Source: an uncultured Eubacteriales bacterium (lineage in GTDB: Bacteria > Bacillota > Clostridia > Oscillospirales > CAG-272). Taken from it: a stretch of DNA of 64,000 nucleotides. The notes beneath the pieces are model-generated. The model saw only the letters and a program-made list of their open reading frames with translations, searched no databases and was not told the origin of the DNA. Position numbers and translations under genes: made by a program. Positions within the stretch are counted from its first letter, which is position 1. Each line of letters opens with the position of its first letter. Below are positions 1-8,796 of the stretch, one piece after another. The DNA is taken from positions 124,001 to 188,000 of the forward strand of contig CAKSZH010000002.1 in the NCBI GenBank assembly GCA_934525675.1. Reading direction: 5' to 3'.

Positions 1-28
1 ATAAAAGTACAGCTCATTGCAACCGTTC

Positions 29-45
29 GGGAAAAGATTTTTCCC
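29..45. other. Small inverted repeat near window edge
   Basis: A perfect 7-bp inverted repeat (GGGAAAA / TTTTCCC, 3-nt loop) lies about 135 bp past the stop codon of the leftward gene ending at 180. There is no U-run on either side, so it is at best a weak transcription end. The remaining bases from 1 to 179 show no gene I can support. Confidence 0.25.
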
Positions 46-179
46 AAAACCGGAAACTGTGTCGCTTTGTGAAAATCTGTCGCGTATCTGCCGGCATAAA
101 AACCTTGTCCGTTGCCTGGATGGTATGACGCACGATTGCCGTCCGGTACCGGGCGCAGTCTGTTGGTATTCCTCTCGTT

Positions 180-962
180 TCAGTTCCCGACCAATGCCCG
201 GAACATTTCTTTTGCGTTTGCGTATTCGGTATTATCGTGGATGGTGCCGAGAATGGGCTGCTTGAGAAAACACAGGACAAGACCTTCCGGAAGCGCTTTT
301 GCCGCCTCGTAGTTTGCGTAAAACGCGGTGTCGGTCAGGCGGACGGCGTAACCGTCTTTTACCGGTGCTGACGGATTGGACAGAACCGTTTCCAGCGGTT
401 CAAGGCGTCCGTTGTCACGCAGCTTTTCGTACAGCGATTCACTGATGAGGAGGATCGCGCATTCGCCTGCACCGACGGCGGTCGAATAGTTGGACTGGTC
501 CGAATTGCTGGCAGTCCGTAACTGATTGATGTAAGAAGTGGCGGCGACCGTTACGTCTTCTCCCGTATTCTCGGCGATCGTTTTTTCATAAACCGCCTGC
601 AATTCTGCTTCGGTATAATGGACAAAGGAGAAAAGCGCAGTATTTTTCTTGCCGTTTTCGTTGAAATCCCGCGGCATGACATCGTTCATGGCGGAGAGGA
701 TTGCGTTTTTCTCCTCCGCGGAAAGTACTTTGGGACCCGCAATCAGGACGGATACGTCACTCTGCTCGTTGGAAGAACACTGTGCGAAACAGACGGCAAA
801 CGTGATGACGAAAAACGCGATGACAATGACGTACCACTTGTAGTGATACCAGAAGTTTGCAAGCGCCCCGAGAAACCGGTTTTCAACGCGGATTTCCCCT
901 CCCGCCAGTTTTTCCTGTCCGTCTGACGGAGTGCGCGGATCTTCGGGTGACTGATGATTCAT
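180..962 (-). CDS. Single-pass membrane protein of unknown function
   Basis: The 260-residue protein has a charged N-terminal tail of about 40 residues, one hydrophobic helix (about residues 43-61, rich in V, I, F and A) and a roughly 195-residue C-terminal region predicted to lie outside the membrane. That region contains three or four short hydrophobic strands (VSVLIAG, ECAILLIS, GLVLCFL) spaced as in an alpha/beta fold. I recognise no family or catalytic motif. The start is supported by GAGGGGG eight or nine bases upstream. It is the last gene of a leftward group behind greA, but a 277-bp gap with a terminator-like hairpin separates the two, so it may be transcribed alone. Confidence 0.75.
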   Translation of the reverse strand: MNHQSPEDPRTPSDGQEKLAGGEIRVENRFLGALANFWYHYKWYVIVIAFFVITFAVCFAQCSSNEQSDVSVLIAGPKVLSAEEKNAILSAMNDVMPRDFNENGKKNTALFSFVHYTEAELQAVYEKTIAENTGEDVTVAATSYINQLRTASNSDQSNYSTAVGAGECAILLISESLYEKLRDNGRLEPLETVLSNPSAPVKDGYAVRLTDTAFYANYEAAKALPEGLVLCFLKQPILGTIHDNTEYANAKEMFRALVGN

Positions 963-983
963 GGATTTTCCCCCTCATTCAAA

Positions 984-1010
984 GAGAGGAACGGCTTGGC
1001 GTTCCTCTTC
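984..1010 (-). terminator. Hairpin downstream of greA
   Basis: GAGGAACG and CGTTCCTC form an 8-bp perfect stem with a 6-nt loop, extended by A-T pairs. Read leftward it is followed by a pyrimidine-rich but not pure-U stretch. It lies about 230 bp past the greA stop and just before the next gene's ribosome site, so it could end greA transcripts. The weak U tract limits confidence. Confidence 0.4.
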
Positions 1011-1239
1011 TTGGATTTTCGGCAAAGTCGCTGTATAGCGTCCTGTACGATTTGTATGCAGTGCGCTCTGCAGATTCCGCCGTGTTTTTTGCGGAACACA
1101 TATACAGGATTCCGAGACAAGGGAAGATTTTTTCGACGCCTCCGGAATTCCGGCTACGCATCTTGTCAGGAAAACGGTACGGGTGTTCTGTTACAAGAAA
1201 CTGCAAGGGCATCTTGTCACAAGGAACCGCACGGAAGAT

Positions 1240-1773
1240 TTACGCCGTGTGCGGAGTTCTTGTAACTTCCTTGACCTTCAGCTTAATCAGCGTGCCGTCG
1301 GCGAGTGTCATTTCGCGCTCGGTGTCCGCACGTGCGCCGATCAGTGTTTTGCCAATCTCCGACTGATCCGAGATCTTGTTCTCAAGCGGATTGACCTGTT
1401 TGGAACCGACCACATGGAAGGTATACTCGAATTCCCCGCCGTTTTCCTCTTCAGTTTCATCGCCGAACAGGTCGTGGTCGGAGGTGAACGTCACCGTGGA
1501 GCCGACACTGACCACAGAAGAGTCAATGGAGGATTCGTCTACGACGACTGCATTGTCGATCAGCTCTTCCAGTTCTTTGATATATGCCTCGTTCTCTGCC
1601 TGCTCGTCGCGTGCAGCATCATACTCGGCGTTCTCGGAAAGGTCACCGAAGGAACGGGCAACCTTGATTTTTTCTTTGATCTCTTCTCTTGTTACGTTCT
1701 TGCGCTCATTCAGTTCGCGGATCAGCGCGTCGTAACCGGATTGGGTGTAAACCTGCTGTTTTGCCTTAGACAT
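1240..1773 (-). CDS. greA: Transcription elongation factor GreA
   Basis: GreA binds the RNA polymerase secondary channel and stimulates cleavage of backtracked transcripts. The 177-residue product shows the usual two parts. The first is an N-terminal coiled coil (about residues 10-80) with the conserved FGDLSENAEYDAARDEQ region, whose acidic tip residues coordinate the catalytic Mg2+. The second is a C-terminal FKBP-like domain with the SQVNPLENKIS-like and SEIGKTLIGA segments. It is slightly longer than typical GreA (about 158) because of an acidic insert near residues 100-115 (GDETEEENGGE). An AAGGAG site precedes the ATG. It follows the S41 protease gene by 64 bp. Confidence 0.95.
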   Translation of the reverse strand: MSKAKQQVYTQSGYDALIRELNERKNVTREEIKEKIKVARSFGDLSENAEYDAARDEQAENEAYIKELEELIDNAVVVDESSIDSSVVSVGSTVTFTSDHDLFGDETEEENGGEFEYTFHVVGSKQVNPLENKISDQSEIGKTLIGARADTEREMTLADGTLIKLKVKEVTRTPHTA

Positions 1774-1837
1774 GGGTGTTCTCCTTGTATGAAAAATATA
1801 ATTGTTATTGGTGATCGGGTTCCGGGGGACTGCGGGT

Positions 1838-3127
1838 TTAGTCGGCGCTTCCTATGAGAAGCTTCAGCGCTTCCTGAAGCTGTGCATCATCGGCTTCGGC
1901 GAGCAGGTACAGATTGGTATTCTGTGCCGTCTTGGAGAGCTCTACCACACGATCGGGAGTGATGCCGATATCGTGGTAGCACCAGCCGGACGGATCGCGG
2001 TAGGCGTGCGTCGTGATCTTCAGGAATCCATTGTAGCCGTATTTCTGAAGCGGGAAAGTTGTTTGCATGATCCCCTTGCCGAAGGTCTTGGTGCCAATCA
2101 CGGTCGCGGTCTTATAATACATCATGTTTGCCGTAAAGATCTCTGCGGCGCTGGCGGTATTGCCGTTGACGAGCACCGTGGCGTTGATTCCGCGGAAGCG
2201 CCCGATGTCTTCTTTGGTGATGGTGTTGCTTCCTGCTTTGACCTGATAGGTCGCCGTCGTCTTTCCGCTCTTGTCCACCGCCGTGAGCATGGTGTCGCCG
2301 TCCGACAGGAACAGAGAGAGGACACGACAGACGGAATTGACATACCCGCCTGGGTTGTTACGCAGATCAAACACAAAGCGCTCGATTCCCTTGGATTGCA
2401 GGTCCTCGATACTCTGAATCAGCTGATCCGCCGTCGTATTGTCAAAATTGCTGATGCGCACGATTCCGACCGTCGGATCGGTTTCGGAAATGCGGAAAGT
2501 CACGGAATAGGTGGTGATTTTGGCACGTACAATGTCGGATATCGTAACAGATTCGTAGCTATCGTCTGTTTTCCGGAAGACGGCAATGGTTGTTGTCGTG
2601 CCATCCTCGCCGCGGATGTTACCAAGCAGTTCGTCAAATCCGAGCTCGTTGATGGTCTTCATTGATTCCCCGACCCTGACAGCATAGAGCAGGTCCCCGA
2701 CCTGAACGCCCGACTTCATTGCCGGCGAATCCTCATATACATTGACGATCTGGTAGACCTGATACTCAGTTCCCTGGATTTCCACGGTATTGGCTACCAC
2801 CTGAATGCCGATCCCGTGCAGTTCACCATTGCCCTCGGCAATCAGCTTGAGGTAGTCGTCATAGGTGTAGAACGCGGCATATTTGTCATTGAGCGCCGCA
2901 ACATATGCCTTGAGCGCGGCGGTGACCATTTCGTCCTGGTCGTAATCGTAATAGGCGTTATCCGACAGGCAGTCGTTGATGGCGGCAATGCCGAGATCCA
3001 GCGAACTGTCCGAAGACCCGCCGGAGGAACCTCCGCCGGGGGAAACCAGCGTGAATGAGCAGGCGGTCAAAAGAACGGACAGAAGCAGAATGACGGACAA
3101 AAACGCAATATTTTTTTTCAGTTTCAT
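1838..3127 (-). CDS. S41 family C-terminal processing protease, lipoprotein
   Basis: A secreted serine protease of the CtpA/CtpB type. The start at 3127 is chosen because GGAAGGGG lies just upstream and the product then begins with a lipoprotein signal peptide (MKLKKN, hydrophobic stretch, LLTAC lipobox). A PDZ domain (GIGIQVV... SGVQVGD) occupies roughly residues 90-180. The catalytic domain follows, with FDLRNNPGG and the nucleophile Ser in GNTASAAEIF (about residue 326). The base Lys is in TFGKG, 25 residues later, the standard S41 spacing. Length (429) is normal. CtpB-type enzymes process sporulation signalling proteins in Bacillus; that role here is inference only. It is separated from the upstream regulator by a clear terminator. 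Confidence 0.9.
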   Translation of the reverse strand: MKLKKNIAFLSVILLLSVLLTACSFTLVSPGGGSSGGSSDSSLDLGIAAINDCLSDNAYYDYDQDEMVTAALKAYVAALNDKYAAFYTYDDYLKLIAEGNGELHGIGIQVVANTVEIQGTEYQVYQIVNVYEDSPAMKSGVQVGDLLYAVRVGESMKTINELGFDELLGNIRGEDGTTTTIAVFRKTDDSYESVTISDIVRAKITTYSVTFRISETDPTVGIVRISNFDNTTADQLIQSIEDLQSKGIERFVFDLRNNPGGYVNSVCRVLSLFLSDGDTMLTAVDKSGKTTATYQVKAGSNTITKEDIGRFRGINATVLVNGNTASAAEIFTANMMYYKTATVIGTKTFGKGIMQTTFPLQKYGYNGFLKITTHAYRDPSGWCYHDIGITPDRVVELSKTAQNTNLYLLAEADDAQLQEALKLLIGSAD

Positions 3128-3175
3128 GAAATCCCCTTCCGGAAAATGGAATACAGCGGTATTGGAAAACGGGTG

Positions 3176-3213
3176 AAAAACGAAATGACCATTGTTTCCT
3201 ATGGTCATTTCCC
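3176..3213 (-). terminator. Intrinsic terminator of the CdaR-like regulator gene
   Basis: GAAATGACCAT pairs perfectly with ATGGTCATTTC (11 bp) around an 8-nt loop. Read leftward it is followed by G and five T. It lies just after the regulator's stop at 3232 and before the protease start. Confidence 0.8.
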
Positions 3214-3231
3214 TGTCATATCACTTATGTT

Positions 3232-4317
3232 TCAGTATTTCTCGTTTTTGGAGTTCAGATACTTCTTGACCATGAGTGCGACCTTGAACGTGATGGCGTG
3301 CTCAAATTCGCGGAGGTCAAGCCCGGTCAGCTTGCGGATTTTTTCAAGACGGTAAACCAGCGTGTTCCGGTGGACAAACAGTTTTCTGGAGGTCTCCGAG
3401 ACGTTGAGGTTGTTTTCAAAGAAGCACTGAATGGTCATGAGCGTTTCGCGGTCGAGCGATTCAAGGCTGCCCTTCTTGAAGACCTCCTGTAAGAACATCT
3501 CGCAGAGGGTGGTCGGGAGCTGATAGATCAGCCGTCCGATGCCGAGGTTCTCATAACTGATGATGTTCTTCTCGGTCTCAAAGACCTTGCCGACATCAAG
3601 AGCAACCTGCGCTTCCTTGTAGGCGCGTGCAAGGTCCTTGATGTTGTCCACAATGGTGGAAATGCCGATGGCTACCTTGGAATAGAATTCACTGGAGAGT
3701 GTGTCGGAGATGTTGGTCGCGATGCGCTCGATCTCCTTGGAATCGGTCCCGGGGCGGACATCCTTGACCAGTACGATGTCGTGCTCGCCGACGCTGATGA
3801 CATAGTCCTTGGATTTGTCCGGGAACATATTCTGAAGCATTTCAAACGGAAGCATGTCGGTTTTCCCGAAGAATTTAATCAGGAAAACGATCCGCAATTC
3901 TTCGGTGTTGAAATGCAGTTCTTTTGATTTGATATAGATATCGCTCGGCAGGATGTTGTCAAGAATAATATTTTTGATGAAAGAACCCTTGTCGTACTTT
4001 TCATCGTACAGATTCTTGATGTTGCCGAGGGAGATTGCAAGGACCCGCGACATTTTGTCCGCCATCTTGTCCTCGCCTTCAACAAAGACAATATATTCGG
4101 ATTTTGCCGTGTTTCCGAGCGTGCGGTATGTATATCCGCCGGTCACGATGGAATCGGCGGCATAAGCCATTTCTTCGCGCACGCCCTGACGGATCTCTCC
4201 GATCTTGACCAATTCGGAGCAGGAAATAATGACCCCGTTTTCGTCGATCACGCCGATGACCCGGTCAATGGCATCTTTCATTTGGTGAATTACGCTCTGA
4301 AACAGTCTGTTGGACAT
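3232..4317 (-). CDS. CdaR/PucR-family transcriptional regulator
   Basis: A 361-residue regulator. The N-terminal part (residues 1-110) resembles the sugar-diacid recognition domain of CdaR (VIGVIDENGVIISCS... ). The middle part (about 130-260) is the GGDEF-like domain of the PucR family. The C-terminal part (about 300-355) is the PucR-type winged helix (NNLNVSETSRKLFVHRNTL, then RLEKIRKLTGLDL). The N-terminal domain should sense a small carboxylic acid, but the ligand is unknown. It stands alone between a promoter (4370-4398) and a terminator. The promoter region contains an ACAACA/TGTTGT inverted repeat that might be an autoregulatory site. Confidence 0.85.
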   Translation of the reverse strand: MSNRLFQSVIHQMKDAIDRVIGVIDENGVIISCSELVKIGEIRQGVREEMAYAADSIVTGGYTYRTLGNTAKSEYIVFVEGEDKMADKMSRVLAISLGNIKNLYDEKYDKGSFIKNIILDNILPSDIYIKSKELHFNTEELRIVFLIKFFGKTDMLPFEMLQNMFPDKSKDYVISVGEHDIVLVKDVRPGTDSKEIERIATNISDTLSSEFYSKVAIGISTIVDNIKDLARAYKEAQVALDVGKVFETEKNIISYENLGIGRLIYQLPTTLCEMFLQEVFKKGSLESLDRETLMTIQCFFENNLNVSETSRKLFVHRNTLVYRLEKIRKLTGLDLREFEHAITFKVALMVKKYLNSKNEKY

Positions 4318-4369
4318 CTTTTTTTCTCCGTTTCTGTGAATTCAAAGGCAATTGTGAATACTATCCTAT

Positions 4370-4398
4370 ATTCTACAACATTTTTTGTTGTTTTTCAA
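4370..4398 (-). promoter_or_regulatory. Sigma-A-type promoter for the CdaR-like regulator
   Basis: TTGAAA, 17-bp spacer, TAGAAT, reading leftward. The transcription start would be about 45 bp before the ATG at 4317. The spacer holds most of an ACAACA-N6-TGTTGT inverted repeat. Confidence 0.6.
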
Positions 4399-4477
4399 TA
4401 GGTATTTGAATATTTTTTATAATTTTCGCAGAGAAATTTGTAAAGATTTGAACGAACCGCCAAAGACATTGGAAAAA

Positions 4478-5239
4478 TCAGAGTTCCGTCTCATAAATGA
4501 GACAGGACAAAACCATGCCGGAAGCGGTTTCGGTACGGAGGATACGGGGACCGAGACCAACGGGGATCAGCCCCGATTTCCTTGCGGATTCCGCCTCGTT
4601 CCCGGAAAAACCGCCCTCGCTTCCGATGACGATTGCGATCTCAGGTACCCGATCCGGGTGATTTTCCGCCAAACGGGTGAACGCTTCTTTCAGACAGGTG
4701 CGAAGCGACACGGTTCCCTGTCCCTCGTAGCAGAACAGCGGGATGTCCGCCACCTTGGCGCGAGCCATCATTTCAGAGAAGCTGACGGTCTGGTATACGC
4801 GCGGAATGATTCCCCGTCCGCATTGCTTGGCTGCTTCCAGTGCAATACGCTGGCGCCGCACGGTTTTTTTCTCCTCCGCGTCAGCCTTCATGCGTACCAC
4901 ACAGTATTCGCTTTCAAACGGAGTGACGTCATAAACGCCGCATTCGACCGCCTTCTGAATGATGAGATCAAGTTTTTCTCCTTTCGGCAGCGCCTGATAC
5001 AGGTGCGCGCGGAAGGGCGGTTCCCGGTCGGAGGGGTGCGTATCCGTCACACGGGCGCAGACGCTGTCCGCGGTAAATTCGTCAAGGATACAGTCGTACT
5101 CGGTACCGGTTCCGTCCGAAACTGTAATTGCGTCCCCTGTTTTCATGCGGAGCGACCTTGAAATGTGATTGGCATCTTCCCCGCCGATCAGAACAATTCC
5201 GTCCCGGATCTGCTCCTTCGATACAAAAAAGCGAGGCAT
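4478..5239 (-). CDS. rsmE: 16S rRNA (uracil-1498-N3)-methyltransferase RsmE
   Basis: RsmE methylates N3 of U1498 in 16S rRNA using S-adenosylmethionine. The 253-residue product has the N-terminal PUA-like domain (residues 1-75, with EDANHISRSLRMKTGD) and the C-terminal SPOUT trefoil-knot domain (KLDLIIQKAVECGV..., IVIGSEGGFSGNE, GPRILRTETA). Length is typical. The gene begins 3 bp after the prmA stop, with an AAGAGGA ribosome site inside the prmA end, so it is the last gene of the yqfC-rsmE operon. The prmA-rsmE pairing is common in Firmicutes. Confidence 0.95.
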   Translation of the reverse strand: MPRFFVSKEQIRDGIVLIGGEDANHISRSLRMKTGDAITVSDGTGTEYDCILDEFTADSVCARVTDTHPSDREPPFRAHLYQALPKGEKLDLIIQKAVECGVYDVTPFESEYCVVRMKADAEEKKTVRRQRIALEAAKQCGRGIIPRVYQTVSFSEMMARAKVADIPLFCYEGQGTVSLRTCLKEAFTRLAENHPDRVPEIAIVIGSEGGFSGNEAESARKSGLIPVGLGPRILRTETASGMVLSCLIYETEL

Positions 5240-5242
5240 TGG

Positions 5243-6202
5243 TCAGTCCTCTTCCCGCCGGACGGCAAGCGCGCACCAGCCGTTGTCCGTGACTTGTTTT
5301 TCGATCCGGAAGCCGTTCTGAAGGAGACAGTCGATCACGTCCTGGCTGCGCTCCACAATGATTCCGGAAACCAGAAGCACGCCGCCCTTTGCGAGATATT
5401 TCCCGACATCCGGTGTCATGCGGATGATAATATCTGCCACAATGTTGGCGCAGATGAGGTCGTAAGGGCCGTCCGAGAGGTCGACCTGCCGGAGCAGATC
5501 GGACTGTTCGCAGGTGATATTGGTCAGCCCGCTGTCACGGATGTTTTCGTTTGCCACGCGAACGGACATGGGGTCAATGTCATAGGCGCGGCAGATCCCT
5601 GCCCCCAGTTTGGACGCGCAGATGGCAAGAATCCCGCTGCCGGTCCCGACGTCGAGCATCCGGCATCCGGGCTTTGTGTATTCTTCCAGCAGACCGATGA
5701 CAAGCCGCGTCGTTTCGTGCGTACCCGTTCCGAATGCCATACCCGGATTCATGGTGACAATCAGTTCGCCCGGTTTCGGAGCATACTTTTCCCAGGCGGG
5801 AACGATCACGAGCCGGTTTCCGATGTGAAGCGGCTTGTAATATTGTTTCCATGAGTTTGCCCAGTCTTCTTCTCTCACGCCGATGATTTCGACCTTCGCG
5901 TCGATCCCGTCCGCCGTGAGACGTTCGCGGATAAAAGAGAGATCATCCGCATAGGGGCGGTCGTTCGGCACAAAAACAGAAACCGAGGCAATCGTTTTGT
6001 CGGCGTTCAGAATTTTTTCGTCGATCAGATCGCCGTAGCAGGTTTTGAGGTCGATGTCGCTGTAATCCTCGATCATGAGATTATTGTTGACCATGCTCAT
6101 GACGGCGGTCGTGTCATCCAGCTTTTCCAGCGGAACCGTGACCTTGATCTGTGTCCAGTCGGTCACCGTGCCGTAATCTTCGCAAACGTAATCTTTATCC
6201 AT
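5243..6202 (-). CDS. prmA: Ribosomal protein L11 methyltransferase PrmA
   Basis: PrmA trimethylates lysines and the N-terminus of ribosomal protein L11. The product is 319 residues, the usual length. The N-terminal substrate-recognition domain (1-110) is followed by a linker containing the EEDWANSWKQYYKP signature. The SAM-binding Rossmann domain follows, with LDVGTGSGILAI (motif I) and the NPPY-like position NIVADI. AGGAAA precedes the ATG. The gene lies between era and rsmE in a leftward ribosome-maturation operon. Confidence 0.95.
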   Translation of the reverse strand: MDKDYVCEDYGTVTDWTQIKVTVPLEKLDDTTAVMSMVNNNLMIEDYSDIDLKTCYGDLIDEKILNADKTIASVSVFVPNDRPYADDLSFIRERLTADGIDAKVEIIGVREEDWANSWKQYYKPLHIGNRLVIVPAWEKYAPKPGELIVTMNPGMAFGTGTHETTRLVIGLLEEYTKPGCRMLDVGTGSGILAICASKLGAGICRAYDIDPMSVRVANENIRDSGLTNITCEQSDLLRQVDLSDGPYDLICANIVADIIIRMTPDVGKYLAKGGVLLVSGIIVERSQDVIDCLLQNGFRIEKQVTDNGWCALAVRREED

Positions 6203-6243
6203 ATCTGTTTCCTGTTCTGATTGAATTCCCTTCCGGTTTCCGG

Positions 6244-7137
6244 TCAGTTGTCATCCTTGGCATTGTAGCCGAAGTTCATGACTGCTTTTTCATCCTCACG
6301 CCAGTTCGGTTTGACCTTGACCCAGAGGTTCAGATATACTTTTGAGCCAAGTAATTCTTCGAGATCCGCGCGGGCGTAACTGCCGACCATCTTGAGCTCC
6401 TGACCGTTTTTGCCGACGATGATCCCCTTGTGGGATTCTTTCTCGCAGTAAATGATCGCGTGGATACGTATGAGGCTTCCCTCTCTTTTGAATTCCTCGA
6501 TCATAACCGCGATGCCGTGCGGGACTTCCTTGTTGAGCGTGCGGAGCAGCTTTTCGCGGATGATTTCCGCCGCCATCTGACGTTCCGGCTGGTCGGTCAC
6601 GATGTCGTCATCGTAGTACCACTCGGACTCGGAGAGGAACGGCTTGCATTCGTCGAGGACCTCGTTCACGTAGCGGTTATTTTTCGCGCAGATCGGGACG
6701 ACCGCGGCAAACGTATGCTTTGCGGCATAGAGCGCAATGGTTTCGGCAATTTGTTCTCTTCCGTACAAATCGATTTTGTTGAGCACCAGAATTCCCGGAA
6801 CGCCGGATTCCTTCAGGTAGCGGATGACGTTTTCCTCAACGCTTGTCGCCGGTTTGCCTGCGTCAACGACCAGCACCACCGCATCCGCATCATGCATGGT
6901 TGTGTTGGCGGTGCTTACCATGTAATCGCCGAGCGAATCTTTGGGCAGATGGATGCCGGGGGTATCGAGGAATACAAACTGATCCTCCCCGATGGTGTGG
7001 ATGCCGATGATCCGGTTCCTGGTGGTCTGCGGCTTATTGGAAACAATGGCGACTTTTTCGCCGAGTATGGCGTTGAGCAGAGTCGATTTGCCGACGTTAG
7101 GACGTCCGACAATGGCGATAAATCCGGTTCTCTTCAT
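6244..7137 (-). CDS. era: GTPase Era
   Basis: Era is an essential GTPase that binds the 3' end of 16S rRNA during 30S assembly. The 297-residue product has all G motifs: GRPNVGKS (G1, residues 10-17), a T in the switch region, DTPG (G3) and NKID (G4). A C-terminal KH domain (GIIVGKNGQELKMVG) binds RNA. The order ybeY-era is typical. It is preceded by AAAGGA and sits in the operon starting at yqfC. Nothing is unusual. Confidence 0.97.
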   Translation of the reverse strand: MKRTGFIAIVGRPNVGKSTLLNAILGEKVAIVSNKPQTTRNRIIGIHTIGEDQFVFLDTPGIHLPKDSLGDYMVSTANTTMHDADAVVLVVDAGKPATSVEENVIRYLKESGVPGILVLNKIDLYGREQIAETIALYAAKHTFAAVVPICAKNNRYVNEVLDECKPFLSESEWYYDDDIVTDQPERQMAAEIIREKLLRTLNKEVPHGIAVMIEEFKREGSLIRIHAIIYCEKESHKGIIVGKNGQELKMVGSYARADLEELLGSKVYLNLWVKVKPNWREDEKAVMNFGYNAKDDN

Positions 7138-7228
7138 TTTTCTGATCCTTTGCTGTGTCTGGTTTCTCGTTTTTTGTCATGTCCCGGGTTGTCCGGGAAT
7201 TTTGAAAGACAAAGTGTTTTGTTCCCGG

Positions 7229-7732
7229 TCAGTGATCTTTTGCAACGGAAAGTCCCATCCGATCCATGATCTCGTGCTGGCGGCGGCGCATTTCGCGGTC
7301 GTCCTCTTCGCTCGTTACGTGATCGTATCCGAGCAGGTGAAGCATGGAGTGTACCGTAAGAAATGCGGCTTCCCGTTCAAAGGAATGACCAAACTCCTCC
7401 GCCTGTGCTTTGGCTTTTTCAAGAGAAATGACGATATCACCGAGTGCGTTTTCCAATTCGTCAATCGGAGGCTCTCCCTCGCTGCCGTCGTAATCAAAGA
7501 GCGGGAAGGAAAGCACGTCGGTTTCCTTGTCAATGCCGCGGAACTTCTGATTGAGGGCACGGATTCCTTCGTTGTCGGTAAACGTAACAGATACCTCGAC
7601 ATCGTTGCGGTATTGCTCATAGGCAAGCGTTTCCACCACCGCGCGGCGGATCAACATTTTGAGGGCATATGTAACGGGCAGCTTGTCCTGCGAATTTTCA
7701 AAGTAAATCTGAATTTTCTGTTGATGCTTCAT
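7229..7732 (-). CDS. ybeY: Endoribonuclease YbeY
   Basis: YbeY is a zinc-dependent endonuclease needed for 16S rRNA 3'-end maturation and ribosome quality control. The 167-residue product carries the metal site HSMLHLLGYDH (three His) near residue 130 and the family strand DVLSFP. Its ATG overlaps the phoH stop (TAATG), showing translational coupling. The phoH-ybeY-era order is conserved in Firmicutes. Length is normal. Confidence 0.96.
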   Translation of the reverse strand: MKHQQKIQIYFENSQDKLPVTYALKMLIRRAVVETLAYEQYRNDVEVSVTFTDNEGIRALNQKFRGIDKETDVLSFPLFDYDGSEGEPPIDELENALGDIVISLEKAKAQAEEFGHSFEREAAFLTVHSMLHLLGYDHVTSEEDDREMRRRQHEIMDRMGLSVAKDH

Positions 7733-8775
7733 TATCTTAAGTCTCCGTTTCTGCGAAATTTCTTTTTATTCTGTTCCGCGCGCTCGGCGGCTTTCCGTTC
7801 CGCTTCACGCTCGTATCTGTCGTATGCCTGAATGATCTTCTGCACCAGCTTGTGGCGCACCACGTCCCGTTCTGTGAAAATATGAATGGCAATGTCATCA
7901 ATGCCGGCAAGAATTCTCACAGCGGCGGCAAGTCCGCTCTTTTGTCCGCGCGGCAGATCTGTCTGGGTCAGGTCACCCGTGACAACCGCCTTGGAATTGA
8001 AGCCGAGACGCGTCAGAAACATTTTCATCTGCTCCGGTGTCGCGTTCTGTGCTTCATCGAGGATAATAAAAGAATCGTCAAGCGTCCGTCCGCGCATATA
8101 CGCAAGCGGTGCGATCTCAATGGTGCCTTTTTCAATGTGCCGCTGATAATTGTCCGCACCCATCATTTCATACAGCGCGTCGTAAAGCGGGCGGAGGTAA
8201 GGATCGATTTTGCTTTGCAGATCGCCCGGCAAAAAGCCGAGCTTTTCTCCTGCCTCGATCGCGGGACGCGTCAGTATAATTCTGGATACCTGCTTTTCCC
8301 GGAGTGCCTTGACCGCCATGGCAACGGCGAGAAAGGTTTTGCCGGTACCCGCGGGTCCGACTCCGATCACGATGGTGTTCTTACGGATCGCGTCCACATA
8401 TTTTCTCTGTCCGACCGTTTTCGCCTTGATCGGCTTTCCCTTGGTTGTGACCGCGATGCAGTCGTCGCCGAGGTCGGAGAGATCTGAGGCATTCCCCTCC
8501 CGAATCATGTCCGTGACGTAGCGCACAGTCTGCTCGGGAATGGTGTCGTCGTATGCGGCGACGCGGCAGAGGTATTCCAGTGTCTGCTTCGCCATGCCGA
8601 CGCTGATCTCATCCTCTCCGCTGATAATGAGATTATCTCCGCCGCCGACACCGGCAGGACGGTTGGAAATGCTGACGCCGAACGCTTCTTCCAGGATCCG
8701 GGCGTTTACGTCAAAGCTGCCGAACAGCTTTGCTGTCATTTCCGGCGAATCGGTTGTCATGATCAATTGTGCCAT
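7732..8775 (-). CDS. phoH: PhoH family ATPase
   Basis: A PhoH-like ATPase of the type linked to RNA metabolism and found next to YbeY. The 347-residue protein has an N-terminal KH-like region (residues 1-100), Walker A GPAGTGKT (about residue 137) and Walker B FIILDEAQ. The sensor segment is VVTGDLTQTDLP. I chose the ATG at 8775 because AGAGGTCG lies nine bases upstream. A start at 8796, directly after the yqfD stop, is possible but has no ribosome site. It is translationally coupled to ybeY. Its precise function is not settled in the family. Confidence 0.93.
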   Translation of the reverse strand: MAQLIMTTDSPEMTAKLFGSFDVNARILEEAFGVSISNRPAGVGGGDNLIISGEDEISVGMAKQTLEYLCRVAAYDDTIPEQTVRYVTDMIREGNASDLSDLGDDCIAVTTKGKPIKAKTVGQRKYVDAIRKNTIVIGVGPAGTGKTFLAVAMAVKALREKQVSRIILTRPAIEAGEKLGFLPGDLQSKIDPYLRPLYDALYEMMGADNYQRHIEKGTIEIAPLAYMRGRTLDDSFIILDEAQNATPEQMKMFLTRLGFNSKAVVTGDLTQTDLPRGQKSGLAAAVRILAGIDDIAIHIFTERDVVRHKLVQKIIQAYDRYEREAERKAAERAEQNKKKFRRNGDLR

Positions 8776-8796
8776 GTATTTTCGACCTCTTGTCAT